Assembly (NCBI GenBank): GCA_038207425.1 | Contig: JBBQZU010000010.1 | Location: 42,759-106,758 of the forward strand | Direction of reading: 5' to 3' | DNA length: 64,000 nt | Source of the DNA: JBBQZU01 sp038207425 | GTDB lineage: Bacteria > Bacteroidota > Bacteroidia > Flavobacteriales_D > Cryomorphaceae | Part shown: positions 1 to 7,612 of the stretch, in pieces | How positions within the stretch are numbered: the stretch's first letter is position 1 | Layout: every line of letters starts with the position of its first letter | Made by a program: the position numbers and the translations under genes | Notes under the pieces: generated by a model | The model's database searches: none | Seen by the model: only the letters and a program-made list of their open reading frames with translations | Told to the model about the DNA's origin: nothing

Positions 1-977
1 TTTGCCGAATGGCCTCCCCCTAGCAGGTGCATGCTTTTGGCTATAACCGCTTCTATTACCATATCACCTGCTTCGAGCACTCCAATTTGCGCAAGCCTTG
101 CGCTTGTTTCATATCGGCCCTGCGAAACAGTACCCGCCCTGCATTGACTTGAATTTATCAAAATAAGCCCCCTATCTGCAGCCTTCTGTAGGGCATCTGT
201 AAACCAGGGATAGGTCATGGCATTGCCACTGCCATAGGTGCGTATTATTACCACTTTTATGTCTTTAATATTCAGTGCAGCTTCTATAATATGCTGTGAT
301 ATGCCGGGAAATAGTGACAGAATTGCAATGCTGGTATCCATCCTGAAGTCAACATCAAAGTCACCTTCGCTCGCTTTTCTGATATAATTTCGGTTATAAG
401 TGATGCTTACTCCGGCTTTGGCCAAAATGGAATAATTAGGTGATCGGAATGCCTCGAAATGCTCAGCATTGTATTTATAGGTGCGGTTACCGCGGTATAG
501 CTGGTATTCAAAATATATAGCCACTTCGGGTACTATAGGTAATCCGTTTTCGCTTGCGGCGGCTATTTCAATAGCGGTGATGATATTTTCCTTGCCATCA
601 GTGCGCAGCATACCTATGGGTAATTGTGAGCCGGTAAGTATTACAGGCTTGGCCAGGTTTTCAAACATAAAGCTTAAAGCGGCTGCCGTAAAAGCCATGG
701 TATCACTGCCGTGCAATATTACAAAGCCGTCGTAATTATTATAGTTGTCCTTTACAATTCCAGCCAGTTTGCCCCAGTGCTCGGGATTCATATTGCTCGA
801 GTCAATGGGTTTGCCGAATGAAATGGTGCTGATATTTGCAGTGAGCTGATTGAGTTCGGGAATTTGCTTTTGCAACTGACTAAAGTCAAAAGGAGCCAAG
901 GTACCTGTGCGCGCGTCCTTGTGCATACCAATGGTGCCGCCGGTGTATATTACCAGTATTTCGGGAGGGCTATGCAT
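1..977 (-). CDS. ansA: L-asparaginase type I (partial, C-terminus off the left edge)
   Basis: Hydrolyses L-asparagine to aspartate and ammonia, as a cytoplasmic type I enzyme. Reading the minus strand from ATG at 977 gives an open frame to the window edge (about 325 residues). The first catalytic-threonine motif TGGTIG lies near residue 13 and the second motif HGSDTMAF near residue 90; the frame ends in a region rich in AKSMHLLGGGH typical of the C-terminal domain. Family length is about 340-350, so roughly 20-25 residues are missing because of the window, not because of mutation. The start overlaps the stop of the upstream tatD gene by 8 bases, so the two are probably co-transcribed and translationally coupled. 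Confidence 0.93.
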   Translation of the reverse strand, partial: MHSPPEILVIYTGGTIGMHKDARTGTLAPFDFSQLQKQIPELNQLTANISTISFGKPIDSSNMNPEHWGKLAGIVKDNYNNYDGFVILHGSDTMAFTAAALSFMFENLAKPVILTGSQLPIGMLRTDGKENIITAIEIAAASENGLPIVPEVAIYFEYQLYRGNRTYKYNAEHFEAFRSPNYSILAKAGVSITYNRNYIRKASEGDFDVDFRMDTSIAILSLFPGISQHIIEAALNIKDIKVVIIRTYGSGNAMTYPWFTDALQKAADRGLILINSSQCRAGTVSQGRYETSARLAQIGVLEAGDMVIEAVIAKSMHLLGGGHSA

Positions 978-1749
978 CTATTTTAAATAGTTTGTAAGCG
1001 TTTCTAGTTGTTATTGATGCTACCTGATCCACAGGGATGTCTGTAAAGTGCGCTATTTTTTCGGCTACAAGCTGCGTGTAGGCAGTTTCATTCCGCTTGC
1101 CGCGAAATGGTGCCGGAGTGAGGTAGGGGGCATCGGTTTCCAAAACGATCCTTTCCAATCCTGTTTGAGAAATTACTTCGCCCAATGAGCTTGTTTTAAA
1201 TGTTACTACTCCGCCGATGCCCAGATAAAATCCTTTAAAAGACAATGCGCGATTTGCATCATCAATATTACCGGTGAAGCAGTGAAACACGCCTGTAAGC
1301 TGTTCGTCATGCATTTCATCGAGCACATCGCATATTTCTTTGAACGAGTCACGGGCATGTATCACAATGGGCAATTTCTTGTCCTTCGCCCAGCCTATTT
1401 GTATTCTAAAAGCATCTAACTGCTCCTTAAAGAAGGTTTTATCCCAATACAGATCAATGCCGATTTCGCCCACAGCTTTATAGTCTCCGGTGTCAAGCTC
1501 AGCTTTTATGATATTCAGTTCGTTTTGATAGTTCTGTTTTATTGAGCAAGGATGTAATCCCATCATACCGATGGTTTGAAGAGGATAGGCTTGCATAAGC
1601 TGTTTTACCCTGGCGATGCTTCCGGAATCTATATTCGGAAGGGCGGTAGTGGCTACACCTGCCACCACGGCGCGTTGCATACATACATCTATATCACCAT
1701 CAAAATCGCTCAGGTACATATGTGAGTGGGTATCGAAAAGTGAGCTCAT
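970..1749 (-). CDS. TatD family metal-dependent hydrolase
   Basis: A 259-residue TIM-barrel metallo-hydrolase of the TatD DNase/deacylase family. The metal ligand signatures are all present in order: FDTHSHMYL at the N-terminus, GEIGIDLYWD, VIHARDS, HCFTG and ETDAPYLTP near the C-terminus. The length is normal for the family. The physiological substrate of most TatD proteins is uncertain (3'-5' exonuclease or D-aminoacyl-tRNA deacylase activities are reported for members). It is followed with an 8-base overlap by L-asparaginase, a common Bacteroidota pairing. It is divergent from the glycosyltransferase gene at 1811. Confidence 0.92.
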   Translation of the reverse strand: MSSLFDTHSHMYLSDFDGDIDVCMQRAVVAGVATTALPNIDSGSIARVKQLMQAYPLQTIGMMGLHPCSIKQNYQNELNIIKAELDTGDYKAVGEIGIDLYWDKTFFKEQLDAFRIQIGWAKDKKLPIVIHARDSFKEICDVLDEMHDEQLTGVFHCFTGNIDDANRALSFKGFYLGIGGVVTFKTSSLGEVISQTGLERIVLETDAPYLTPAPFRGKRNETAYTQLVAEKIAHFTDIPVDQVASITTRNAYKLFKIDA

Positions 1750-1761
1750 AAGTGTGTTTGC

Positions 1762-1791
1762 TTTGCAAATGACGTAAATCGATTACATTTG
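1762..1791 (+). promoter_or_regulatory. Bacteroidota-type promoter for the glycosyltransferase gene
   Basis: TTTG at 1762-1765, an 18-base spacer and TACATTTG at 1784-1791 match the Bacteroidota sigma-A consensus TTTG / TAnnTTTG. The expected transcript start is about 1797, which leaves a leader of roughly 14 bases before the TTG start at 1811. Confidence 0.7.
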
Positions 1792-1810
1792 GGGAAATGC
1801 CATTTCGATT

Positions 1811-2800
1811 TTGACAAAAGTTCTTATTATTCGCTTTAGTTCTATAGGCGATATTGTGCTCACCACGCCTGTTATCAGAAATCTGAAAAATCAGATGCAC
1901 GAAGGAGCAGAAGTACATTACCTCACCAAGAAGTCATTCAAAGGCATCATTGAACCAAATCCCTACATCACTAAAATTTATACCATTGAGAAAAGCACCA
2001 ATGAGGTGATAGAAGATCTCAAGGCAGAAATGTACGATTACGTAATTGACCTCCACCGCAACCTTCGCTCGACGAGGGTGAAGCATGCTCTAAAGGCGCT
2101 CTCTTTTTCGTTTAGAAAACACAATTTGGAGAAATGGCTGTTGGTCAATTTCGGTATAAACCGCATGCCAAAGGTTCATATTGTTGACCGCTACATGGAA
2201 ACCCTGAAAGCTTTTGGAATCAACAATGACGAGGCGGGGCTTGATTATTTTTTCCCCGACGGTTTTTCTTTTCCCGAAAGGGACCTGCCCGATAGCCACC
2301 GCAACGGATTTATTGCCTTGGTAATTGGTGCAGCCCATTGGCGCAAGAAACCGAATGTGCATCAATACGTGCATATGTGCCGCAATCTCAATTACCCCAT
2401 TGTACTCCTTGGCGGCTCTGCTGAGAAGCAGGAAGGAGCTGAGATCTCGGCCCGCACTGAAGGATATGTATGGAATACTGCCGGATTGTATGACCTCAAT
2501 GGCTCGGCATGGCTAATAAAGCAGTCCCAACTGGTAATCACCCCCGATACCGGATTGATGCATATAGCGGCAGCATTGCACAAACCTATTATTTCAATTT
2601 GGGCGGCCACGGTACCTGCATTTGGCATGTCGCCTTACCACAATGAAGCGCTTAATGCTATGATTGAAGCGTCGCATCTCAAAAAAAGGCCTTGCAGCAA
2701 GTTGGGTACAAGTTGTAAGTATATAAAATGCCGCTGTGTGGATGAGCTTCCGCTGGGTGATGCGGTAAGCATTGCTAAAAGTGAGCTGGGAATTAGCTAG
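1811..2800 (+). CDS. Glycosyltransferase family 9 (ADP-heptose:LPS heptosyltransferase-like)
   Basis: A 329-residue GT-B enzyme expected to add a heptose or other sugar to the LPS core on the cytoplasmic face. The N-terminus KVLIIRFSSIGDIVLTTPVI is the classic RFSSxGD family 9 signature, and the C-terminal nucleotide-sugar domain carries TPDTGLMHIAAAL. No ATG fits: the in-frame start is TTG at 1811 (the ATG at 1797 is out of frame and closes after five codons), and the promoter spacing supports the TTG. A Cys-containing tail (CSKLGTSCKYIKCRC) ends the protein. It may belong with kdsB at 5.5 kb in the LPS pathway. The exact acceptor sugar cannot be told. Confidence 0.88.
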   Translation: MTKVLIIRFSSIGDIVLTTPVIRNLKNQMHEGAEVHYLTKKSFKGIIEPNPYITKIYTIEKSTNEVIEDLKAEMYDYVIDLHRNLRSTRVKHALKALSFSFRKHNLEKWLLVNFGINRMPKVHIVDRYMETLKAFGINNDEAGLDYFFPDGFSFPERDLPDSHRNGFIALVIGAAHWRKKPNVHQYVHMCRNLNYPIVLLGGSAEKQEGAEISARTEGYVWNTAGLYDLNGSAWLIKQSQLVITPDTGLMHIAAALHKPIISIWAATVPAFGMSPYHNEALNAMIEASHLKKRPCSKLGTSCKYIKCRCVDELPLGDAVSIAKSELGIS

Positions 2801-2806
2801 CAAACA

Positions 2807-3319
2807 CTATACGAATAGTGCCTTGAGCTCTGTGGCTTCCGAAGGTTTCATTTTGCCAGCCAATATCAGTCCGAGTTGACGACGGCGAAGAGCACCGTTA
2901 TACCTTTCTTTTTCGAGCTCGGTTTCGGGAATAAGTTCTGGAACCGTAATAGGCTGTCCTACCTGATCAACCGCCACAAAAGTGTAGATGGCCTCATTGC
3001 AGTAGGTGCGCACTCCTGTGCGGTGATTTTCAACCGACACATCGAGAAAAACTTCCATGCTTGATCCGAATGATCTCGAAACCTTGGATTCAATGGTCAC
3101 AATATCACCAAGTTTTATCGCTTTATTGAACGATACATTGTTTACCGCAGCCGTTACTACCACCCTGCGGCAATGCCGCTGTGCTGAGATTGCCGCGTTG
3201 ATGTCCATCCAATTGAGCAACTGCCCTCCCATTAAGTTGCCAAGGGTATTGGTGTCGTTGGGCAGTATAATTTTTGAAGTGGTTGCAAATGTTTCGCTGG
3301 CAAGTTTGGTCTCACGCAT
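2807..3319 (-). CDS. Acyl-CoA thioesterase, hotdog fold (YciA/ACOT type)
   Basis: Hydrolyses acyl-CoA thioesters in the cytoplasm. At 170 residues it has one hotdog domain with the family signature NTLGNLMGGQLLNWMD near residue 25 (Asn and Asp of the active site region), followed by VNNVSFNKAIKLGDIV. A 4-hydroxybenzoyl-CoA-type fold is excluded by the YciA/ACOT pattern. It is convergent with the glycosyltransferase (6-base gap) and divergent from hemJ. The promoter for this gene appears at 3343-3350 on the minus strand. Confidence 0.9.
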   Translation of the reverse strand: MRETKLASETFATTSKIILPNDTNTLGNLMGGQLLNWMDINAAISAQRHCRRVVVTAAVNNVSFNKAIKLGDIVTIESKVSRSFGSSMEVFLDVSVENHRTGVRTYCNEAIYTFVAVDQVGQPITVPELIPETELEKERYNGALRRRQLGLILAGKMKPSEATELKALFV

Positions 3320-3342
3320 GGCATTGTGGTTTTATGGGGGTG

Positions 3343-3350
3343 CAAATATA
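3343..3350 (-). promoter_or_regulatory. -7 box of the thioesterase promoter
   Basis: Read on the minus strand this is TATATTTG, a perfect TAnnTTTG box, 23 bases upstream of the thioesterase ATG. No clear -33 TTTG is seen. A perfect 11-base palindrome (GGCAATTTGCC, 3354-3364) lies directly upstream and could be an operator. Confidence 0.55.
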
Positions 3351-3380
3351 GTGCGGCAATTTGCCATACAGGCGTTAAAA

Positions 3381-3414
3381 TTTGTCATACCAGGACTTCA
3401 TAGTGTTACTTTTG
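3381..3414 (+). promoter_or_regulatory. Promoter of hemJ, nearly leaderless
   Basis: TTTG at 3381-3384, a 22-base spacer and TACTTTTG at 3407-3414 match the Bacteroidota promoter. The -7 box ends only 5 bases before the hemJ ATG at 3420, so the transcript would start at or very near the start codon. Confidence 0.6.
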
Positions 3415-3419
3415 TGCAC

Positions 3420-3965
3420 ATGGATGCAGCCTTACAATTGAACATTGCCAAGTCCTTGCACATCATCTTTGTGGTAGCTTGGTTTGCGGGGCTTTTTTAT
3501 ATACCTAGGCTCTATATTTATCAGGCCGAAGCCTTGGGCAAAGAATCTGAAAAGGCTCTGGTTGATCAGTTCAAAATCATGTCGCAACGCCTTTGGTACA
3601 TCATTACTTGGCCCGCTTGTATATTGGCTACGCTCTTTGCATTCTGGATGCTATGGCTTATTCCGGCTTATTTGAGTATGCCTTGGATGCATCTCAAGCT
3701 AGCGCTGGTGGTGCTATTGTTTGCATACCACGGGTCGTTGCACTGGTTATTCATTAAATTGCAGCGAGATGAATATCCTATGACAGCTACACAGCTAAGG
3801 TTTTACAATGAAGTGGCCACGGTGCTACTTTTTGCAATCGTATTTACTGTGGTATTCAAGAATCTCAGCAGTTGGGCATACGGCGTGGGCGGCATCTTGG
3901 GCTTGGGTGTAATGCTGAGTCTGGGCGTAATGCTTTACAGGAAGGCGCGTCGCGGCAAGTCTTAA
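3420..3965 (+). CDS. hemJ: Protoporphyrinogen oxidase HemJ (UPF0093)
   Basis: Oxidises protoporphyrinogen IX to protoporphyrin IX in haem synthesis, in the inner membrane. The frame is open far upstream, but the promoter at 3381-3414 and homology of the N-terminus (NIAKSLHIIFVVAWFAGLFY) place the start at ATG 3420, giving 181 residues. Four to five hydrophobic segments are visible, with the conserved N-terminal His in KSLHIIF and the PRLYIY segment. The upstream extension overlaps the thioesterase gene antisense and is not coding. Its stop overlaps the stop of the convergent STAS-like gene by 4 bases. Confidence 0.9.
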   Translation: MDAALQLNIAKSLHIIFVVAWFAGLFYIPRLYIYQAEALGKESEKALVDQFKIMSQRLWYIITWPACILATLFAFWMLWLIPAYLSMPWMHLKLALVVLLFAYHGSLHWLFIKLQRDEYPMTATQLRFYNEVATVLLFAIVFTVVFKNLSSWAYGVGGILGLGVMLSLGVMLYRKARRGKS

Positions 3966-4345
3966 GCCTTGTCGGCAAAAACGCGGAGCCATTCTTTTGC
4001 CTCTTCCACAGTTTTGAAAAGTTGAGTAGGCCTGTGGGGTCTGTTATACCGCACAAAAAAGTTGGCCGACATCTGGTGCGAGTAGTGCTCGGTTACTATT
4101 GCATCTGCGATTATTTGGTCTGTGATTTCGGCCGATGAAGCAAGATCGCGGGCATCCGGGCTAAGGGTAGCTTTCTTTCCTGCGGTTACCATAAGTGTTT
4201 TTGCAGAGGGAAAGTGGCGGTGAATGGCATCAAATATTTCATGCACCTTGTTGGGCATTATCACCTGTTCGGGATTTATGTGCAGTTCTACAATCCCGTA
4301 TTCCATCAATTCTATGGAGCAGCTTTTCAAATCAATCTTCTCCAT
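3962..4345 (-). CDS. SpoIIAA/STAS-like small protein (DUF7793-like)
   Basis: A 127-residue cytoplasmic protein whose alternating beta/alpha pattern and wording (IVELHINPEQVIMP, KTLMVTAGKKATLSPDAR, NFFVRYNRPHRPTQLF, EEAKEWL) resemble the short SpoIIAA-like/STAS proteins common in Bacteroidota. Function is unknown; STAS folds often act in signalling by binding kinases or phosphatases. It lies 12 bases downstream of the SPOR gene on the same strand and is probably co-transcribed with it. Family assignment is from pattern memory, so moderately sure. Confidence 0.65.
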   Translation of the reverse strand: MEKIDLKSCSIELMEYGIVELHINPEQVIMPNKVHEIFDAIHRHFPSAKTLMVTAGKKATLSPDARDLASSAEITDQIIADAIVTEHYSHQMSANFFVRYNRPHRPTQLFKTVEEAKEWLRVFADKA

Positions 4346-4356
4346 GGCTTTTCAAA

Positions 4357-5478
4357 TTACTTCAATGGTTTCTTAAGCAACCACGCACCCGAAAGCTCTT
4401 TTTTGCTCCTCAATGACTCTAGATTCTGAAGTGCTTCTGTGTAGTTGTCAAATGAAGCAACCCGCACCCTGTGGAGACCTTTGTGCTGATCGAGCACTTC
4501 GCTTTGGTAACCAAGCGCTGCCATTTGAGCGATAAACTTTGCGGCATTTTCCTGTGATCCGAAACAGCCCCCGATTACGTGGTAGGTGCCTCCTCTCATT
4601 TTCAATACTGCAGGAGCAACCGGTAAGGCGATTTCAGCTCCTTTCAAATTTACCCATACCCCGATGCTGTCAATGCAGTTATGATCAAATGAAAATTGAA
4701 AAATAGATTGGTCAGGAAAAGCAATAAAATCTGGGGTCAGATTTTCTGCAATTTCCCATTCAGTGCGCGGATTGAATACTGCCGGGGTTCTTATTGCAGC
4801 GGCCTTAGCGGCAAATGGATTAAGGTCAGCTACGGAAATTTCAGTAGGGCTTTTAAAATTGGTAGTAAAACCAAGATATAAGCTCATGCCAATAAAAGGA
4901 AGTAAGGTGGCGGCTGCAACCTTATATACTGTATTCGATCTGCGTGGCGAAACTGCAGCCGTTTCAATTGGTATTACCGGTGTTTCTTTTTCCTCTGTTT
5001 CAGTGGTGGTTTTCTTTTCGGGTACCACTGCTTTTGGGGCAAGCTCAACTTTTTTGCTGATTGCAGGCAATGCAAATGGCTCCAAACCAAAAGAGCCACG
5101 GTAGAAGTTGTGGTCATTAAAAGGCTCGAAGCGTATATTTCGGTGGTCATCGAAATAAAGCACGCCTATCTTATTAAACTTCACCTGCTGCCCACCCTGC
5201 ATCTGCGTTAGCGTTTGCTCCACGGCTTCGTGTATTACTTCATTGGCTGCTTCGAAGGTGATGCCTTCAGCTCTTGCCACTGCAGTAGCCAGCAAGCCGT
5301 CATTCTTAGTCAGATTGCGGTTGAAGCGGATGTCTTTTCCGGGAGGGTAAGCCATACCTGCTTTTTCATCGATGCGGGCGCATCTGTAGTTTGTCACAAA
5401 ACCACCCAATTGCGGCACTACTACACAGTCGTAGTCATAAAGCAGGTTGGCAATATATATGTCGAGTTGGGTGAGCAT
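4357..5478 (-). CDS. HU-CCDC81 and SPOR domain protein
   Basis: A 373-residue membrane-anchored protein. Residues about 1-130 match the bacterial HU-CCDC81 pair (opening with DIYIANLLYDYDCVVVPQLG), a linker with TTTETEEKE follows, one transmembrane helix lies near 185-209, and a C-terminal SPOR domain spans about 293-373 (YHVIGGCFGSQENAAKF and later HRVRVASF). SPOR domains bind denuded peptidoglycan at the division septum, so the likely role is a septum-associated factor with the HU-like part in the cytoplasm. It lies downstream of kdsB by 40 bases on the same strand. Confidence 0.88.
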   Translation of the reverse strand: MLTQLDIYIANLLYDYDCVVVPQLGGFVTNYRCARIDEKAGMAYPPGKDIRFNRNLTKNDGLLATAVARAEGITFEAANEVIHEAVEQTLTQMQGGQQVKFNKIGVLYFDDHRNIRFEPFNDHNFYRGSFGLEPFALPAISKKVELAPKAVVPEKKTTTETEEKETPVIPIETAAVSPRRSNTVYKVAAATLLPFIGMSLYLGFTTNFKSPTEISVADLNPFAAKAAAIRTPAVFNPRTEWEIAENLTPDFIAFPDQSIFQFSFDHNCIDSIGVWVNLKGAEIALPVAPAVLKMRGGTYHVIGGCFGSQENAAKFIAQMAALGYQSEVLDQHKGLHRVRVASFDNYTEALQNLESLRSKKELSGAWLLKKPLK

Positions 5479-5518
5479 AGCTTTCAGTGGTCGAAATTAC
5501 AATTATCCTCCAAGCTGT

Positions 5519-6259
5519 TCAAGGAAAATACTTCTTTTCGATGGCTACCAAATCTTCAGGTGTATCTACCGAATCGGCACGATCAGCAGTAATTGCGGCA
5601 AATATGTTGTAACCGTTTTCAAGCCAGCGCAATTGCTCCAGCGATTCGGCTTTCTCTACAATACCCTGAGGCAGGCGACCTATAGCCATCAGTGTTTTGG
5701 CGCGATAGGCGTAAATGCCGAGATGTATATAATAGGTATGGAAGGCATTCCATTGACTGAAAGGTACACCTTGCAAATAAGGCACAGGTTGTCGTGAAAA
5801 GAACAACGCACGGCCTGATGGTGCTATAACCGCCTTTACGCGGTTTGGATTTTCTATTTCATCTTGCGAAACCGAAGGGCTTACAAGGGTTGCAATATCT
5901 ACATCTTTATTGCTAAATAGGGCAGTGAGTGCATTGATTTGAGCGGGGTTTATAAATGGCTCGTCACCCTGAATATTCACTACCACATCGGGCGAGCCGC
6001 CAAGTATCGTCAGCGCTTCTCGGCAGCGGTCGGTGCCGCTCGGCGCATCGGGATTTGTCATTACCACATCGCCGCCAAAGTCGCGCACCAAGGCAGCGAT
6101 TTCAAGGTGATCGGTAGCAACTGCAACTCTGCTCAAACCTGCTTTCAGGGCCTGCTCATATACGCGTTGTATCATGGGCTTACCGCCAATGAGGGCAAGT
6201 GGTTTTCCGGGAAACCGGGTAGAAGCAAAACGGGCAGGGATGATTCCTAATGTTTGCAC
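5519..6259 (-). CDS. kdsB: 3-deoxy-manno-octulosonate cytidylyltransferase
   Basis: Activates KDO to CMP-KDO for LPS inner-core synthesis. The 246-residue length and the motifs IIPARFASTRFPGKPL (CTP-binding loop), PSGTDRCREA, VVNIQGDEPF and SRQPVPY are diagnostic. Starts at ATG 6259, 87 bases from the divergent dprA. It is the best single indication that the organism makes KDO-containing LPS. Confidence 0.96.
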   Translation of the reverse strand: MQTLGIIPARFASTRFPGKPLALIGGKPMIQRVYEQALKAGLSRVAVATDHLEIAALVRDFGGDVVMTNPDAPSGTDRCREALTILGGSPDVVVNIQGDEPFINPAQINALTALFSNKDVDIATLVSPSVSQDEIENPNRVKAVIAPSGRALFFSRQPVPYLQGVPFSQWNAFHTYYIHLGIYAYRAKTLMAIGRLPQGIVEKAESLEQLRWLENGYNIFAAITADRADSVDTPEDLVAIEKKYFP

Positions 6260-6346
6260 AGGGGCGGTATTTTAATGCTCAAGTTTACTAAATTCGTCCG
6301 AAGAAGAATGCATTCCCAAAACTAAACCATTCCGCTGCGGGCTTCC

Positions 6347-7447
6347 ATGATGAACGAAGATTTGCTTTACCAACTGGCATTGACCTTTGTAGATGGCGTA
6401 GGCCCTCAAAGCGCCCGAAAGCTTATTCAGCATTTCGGTTCAGCGCAGGAAGTATTCAGACAAAAGGCCCGTGACCTGAGTCAAGTGCCGGGTATCAATA
6501 CTACACGTGTAGCAGCTATTGCCGGGTACAGCGATTTCGCGAAAGCAGAGCATGAAATTTCTTATTGCGAAAAACACCATATTGAAGTCATTTCCTTTTT
6601 GACGAAAACCTACCCCAACCGGCTGAAGCATTGCGAAGATGCCCCCGTAATACTCTTTAAAAAAGGCGCTGCTTCGCTAAGCCCTGAGCGTATAGTGAGC
6701 ATAGTAGGGACGCGACGCATTACCGATCATGGCAAAATTATTACCAAGCAACTTGTAGAAAGTATGGTGCCATACGGCGTAACGATAGTAAGCGGATTGG
6801 CCTACGGAGTGGATATAGAAGCCCACAAAGCCGCACTCGATATGGGGCTTCCCACCATAGCAGTACTGGGTCACGGACTCAATAAGGTTTACCCGTCGGC
6901 TCATGCGCGCTATGCTGTGCAAATGCTTGAGAATGGTGGTTTGCTCTCAGAGTTCACAACCGATACCAAGCCCGATCGAGAAAATTTTCCCATGCGCAAC
7001 CGCATTGTGGCAGGAATGACCGATGCCACCATCGTGATTGAATCGGGCGAGAAGGGCGGTTCTATGATTACTGCCGACCTTGCCAATGGCTATAGCCGCG
7101 ACGTTTTCGCAGTGCCCGGCCGCATTGGCGATGACCGCTCTGCCGGGTGCAATATGCTCATCAAGTCGCACCGCGCCGCCTTGCTTTCTTCTGTGAAGGA
7201 CCTTGAGTATATAATGGGCTGGAGCGCTCCTGACGCAAAGAAGGTCGTACAGCGTAAGATTTTTGTAGATCTCAATCCCGATGAAGAAAAACTCATGGCT
7301 TGCATGCGCGAAAAAGGAAGGATACAGATAGACGAGATAAGTATAGAAACCCACTTACCGATGAGTAGCGTAATGGTGCACCTGCTCAATCTGGAACTCA
7401 ACGGATTGGTACGCGCCCTTCCGGGAAAAATATATGAGCCCTGCTGA
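6347..7447 (+). CDS. dprA: DNA-processing protein DprA (Smf)
   Basis: Protects incoming single-stranded DNA and loads RecA during natural transformation. 366 residues: an N-terminal helix-hairpin-helix/SAM-like region (TFVDGVGPQSARKLIQHFGS), the Rossmann-fold DprA domain with the SIVGTRRIT and VSGLAYGVDIEAH motifs, and a C-terminal winged-helix domain at about 310-366. Start ATG 6347; a second ATG follows immediately. A possible -7 box TAAATTCG lies at 6289-6296. No other competence gene is adjacent. Confidence 0.95.
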   Translation: MMNEDLLYQLALTFVDGVGPQSARKLIQHFGSAQEVFRQKARDLSQVPGINTTRVAAIAGYSDFAKAEHEISYCEKHHIEVISFLTKTYPNRLKHCEDAPVILFKKGAASLSPERIVSIVGTRRITDHGKIITKQLVESMVPYGVTIVSGLAYGVDIEAHKAALDMGLPTIAVLGHGLNKVYPSAHARYAVQMLENGGLLSEFTTDTKPDRENFPMRNRIVAGMTDATIVIESGEKGGSMITADLANGYSRDVFAVPGRIGDDRSAGCNMLIKSHRAALLSSVKDLEYIMGWSAPDAKKVVQRKIFVDLNPDEEKLMACMREKGRIQIDEISIETHLPMSSVMVHLLNLELNGLVRALPGKIYEPC

Positions 7448-7578
7448 GCCTCGCAGGCTTAGTGTAGAAATTACACGCTGAAAACGATGTTTCAGTACGG
7501 CGTAAATCACACTTAAACAGGGTTTTAGAAGCATAGCGCTCTGTTTTATTCGCATCAAAGCTCAATACCTTTTTTGCC

Positions 7579-7586
7579 TACATTTG
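7579..7586 (+). promoter_or_regulatory. gdhA: -7 box of the gdhA promoter
   Basis: TACATTTG matches TAnnTTTG. The predicted transcript start near 7592 lies downstream of the first in-frame ATG-like codon at 7574, so the used start must be the ATG at 7613, with a leader of about 20 bases. No clear -33 TTTG. Confidence 0.6.
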
Positions 7587-7612
7587 CCGCCAATCATTTA
7601 ACAACGTCACCT

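Noticed and set aside
3057..3419. Long N-terminal extension of hemJ
   Set aside because: It runs antisense through the thioesterase gene and the shared promoter region.
7447..7459. Hairpin AGCCT-CGC-AGGCT behind dprA as a terminator
   Set aside because: The stem is only 5 bp and no T-run follows.
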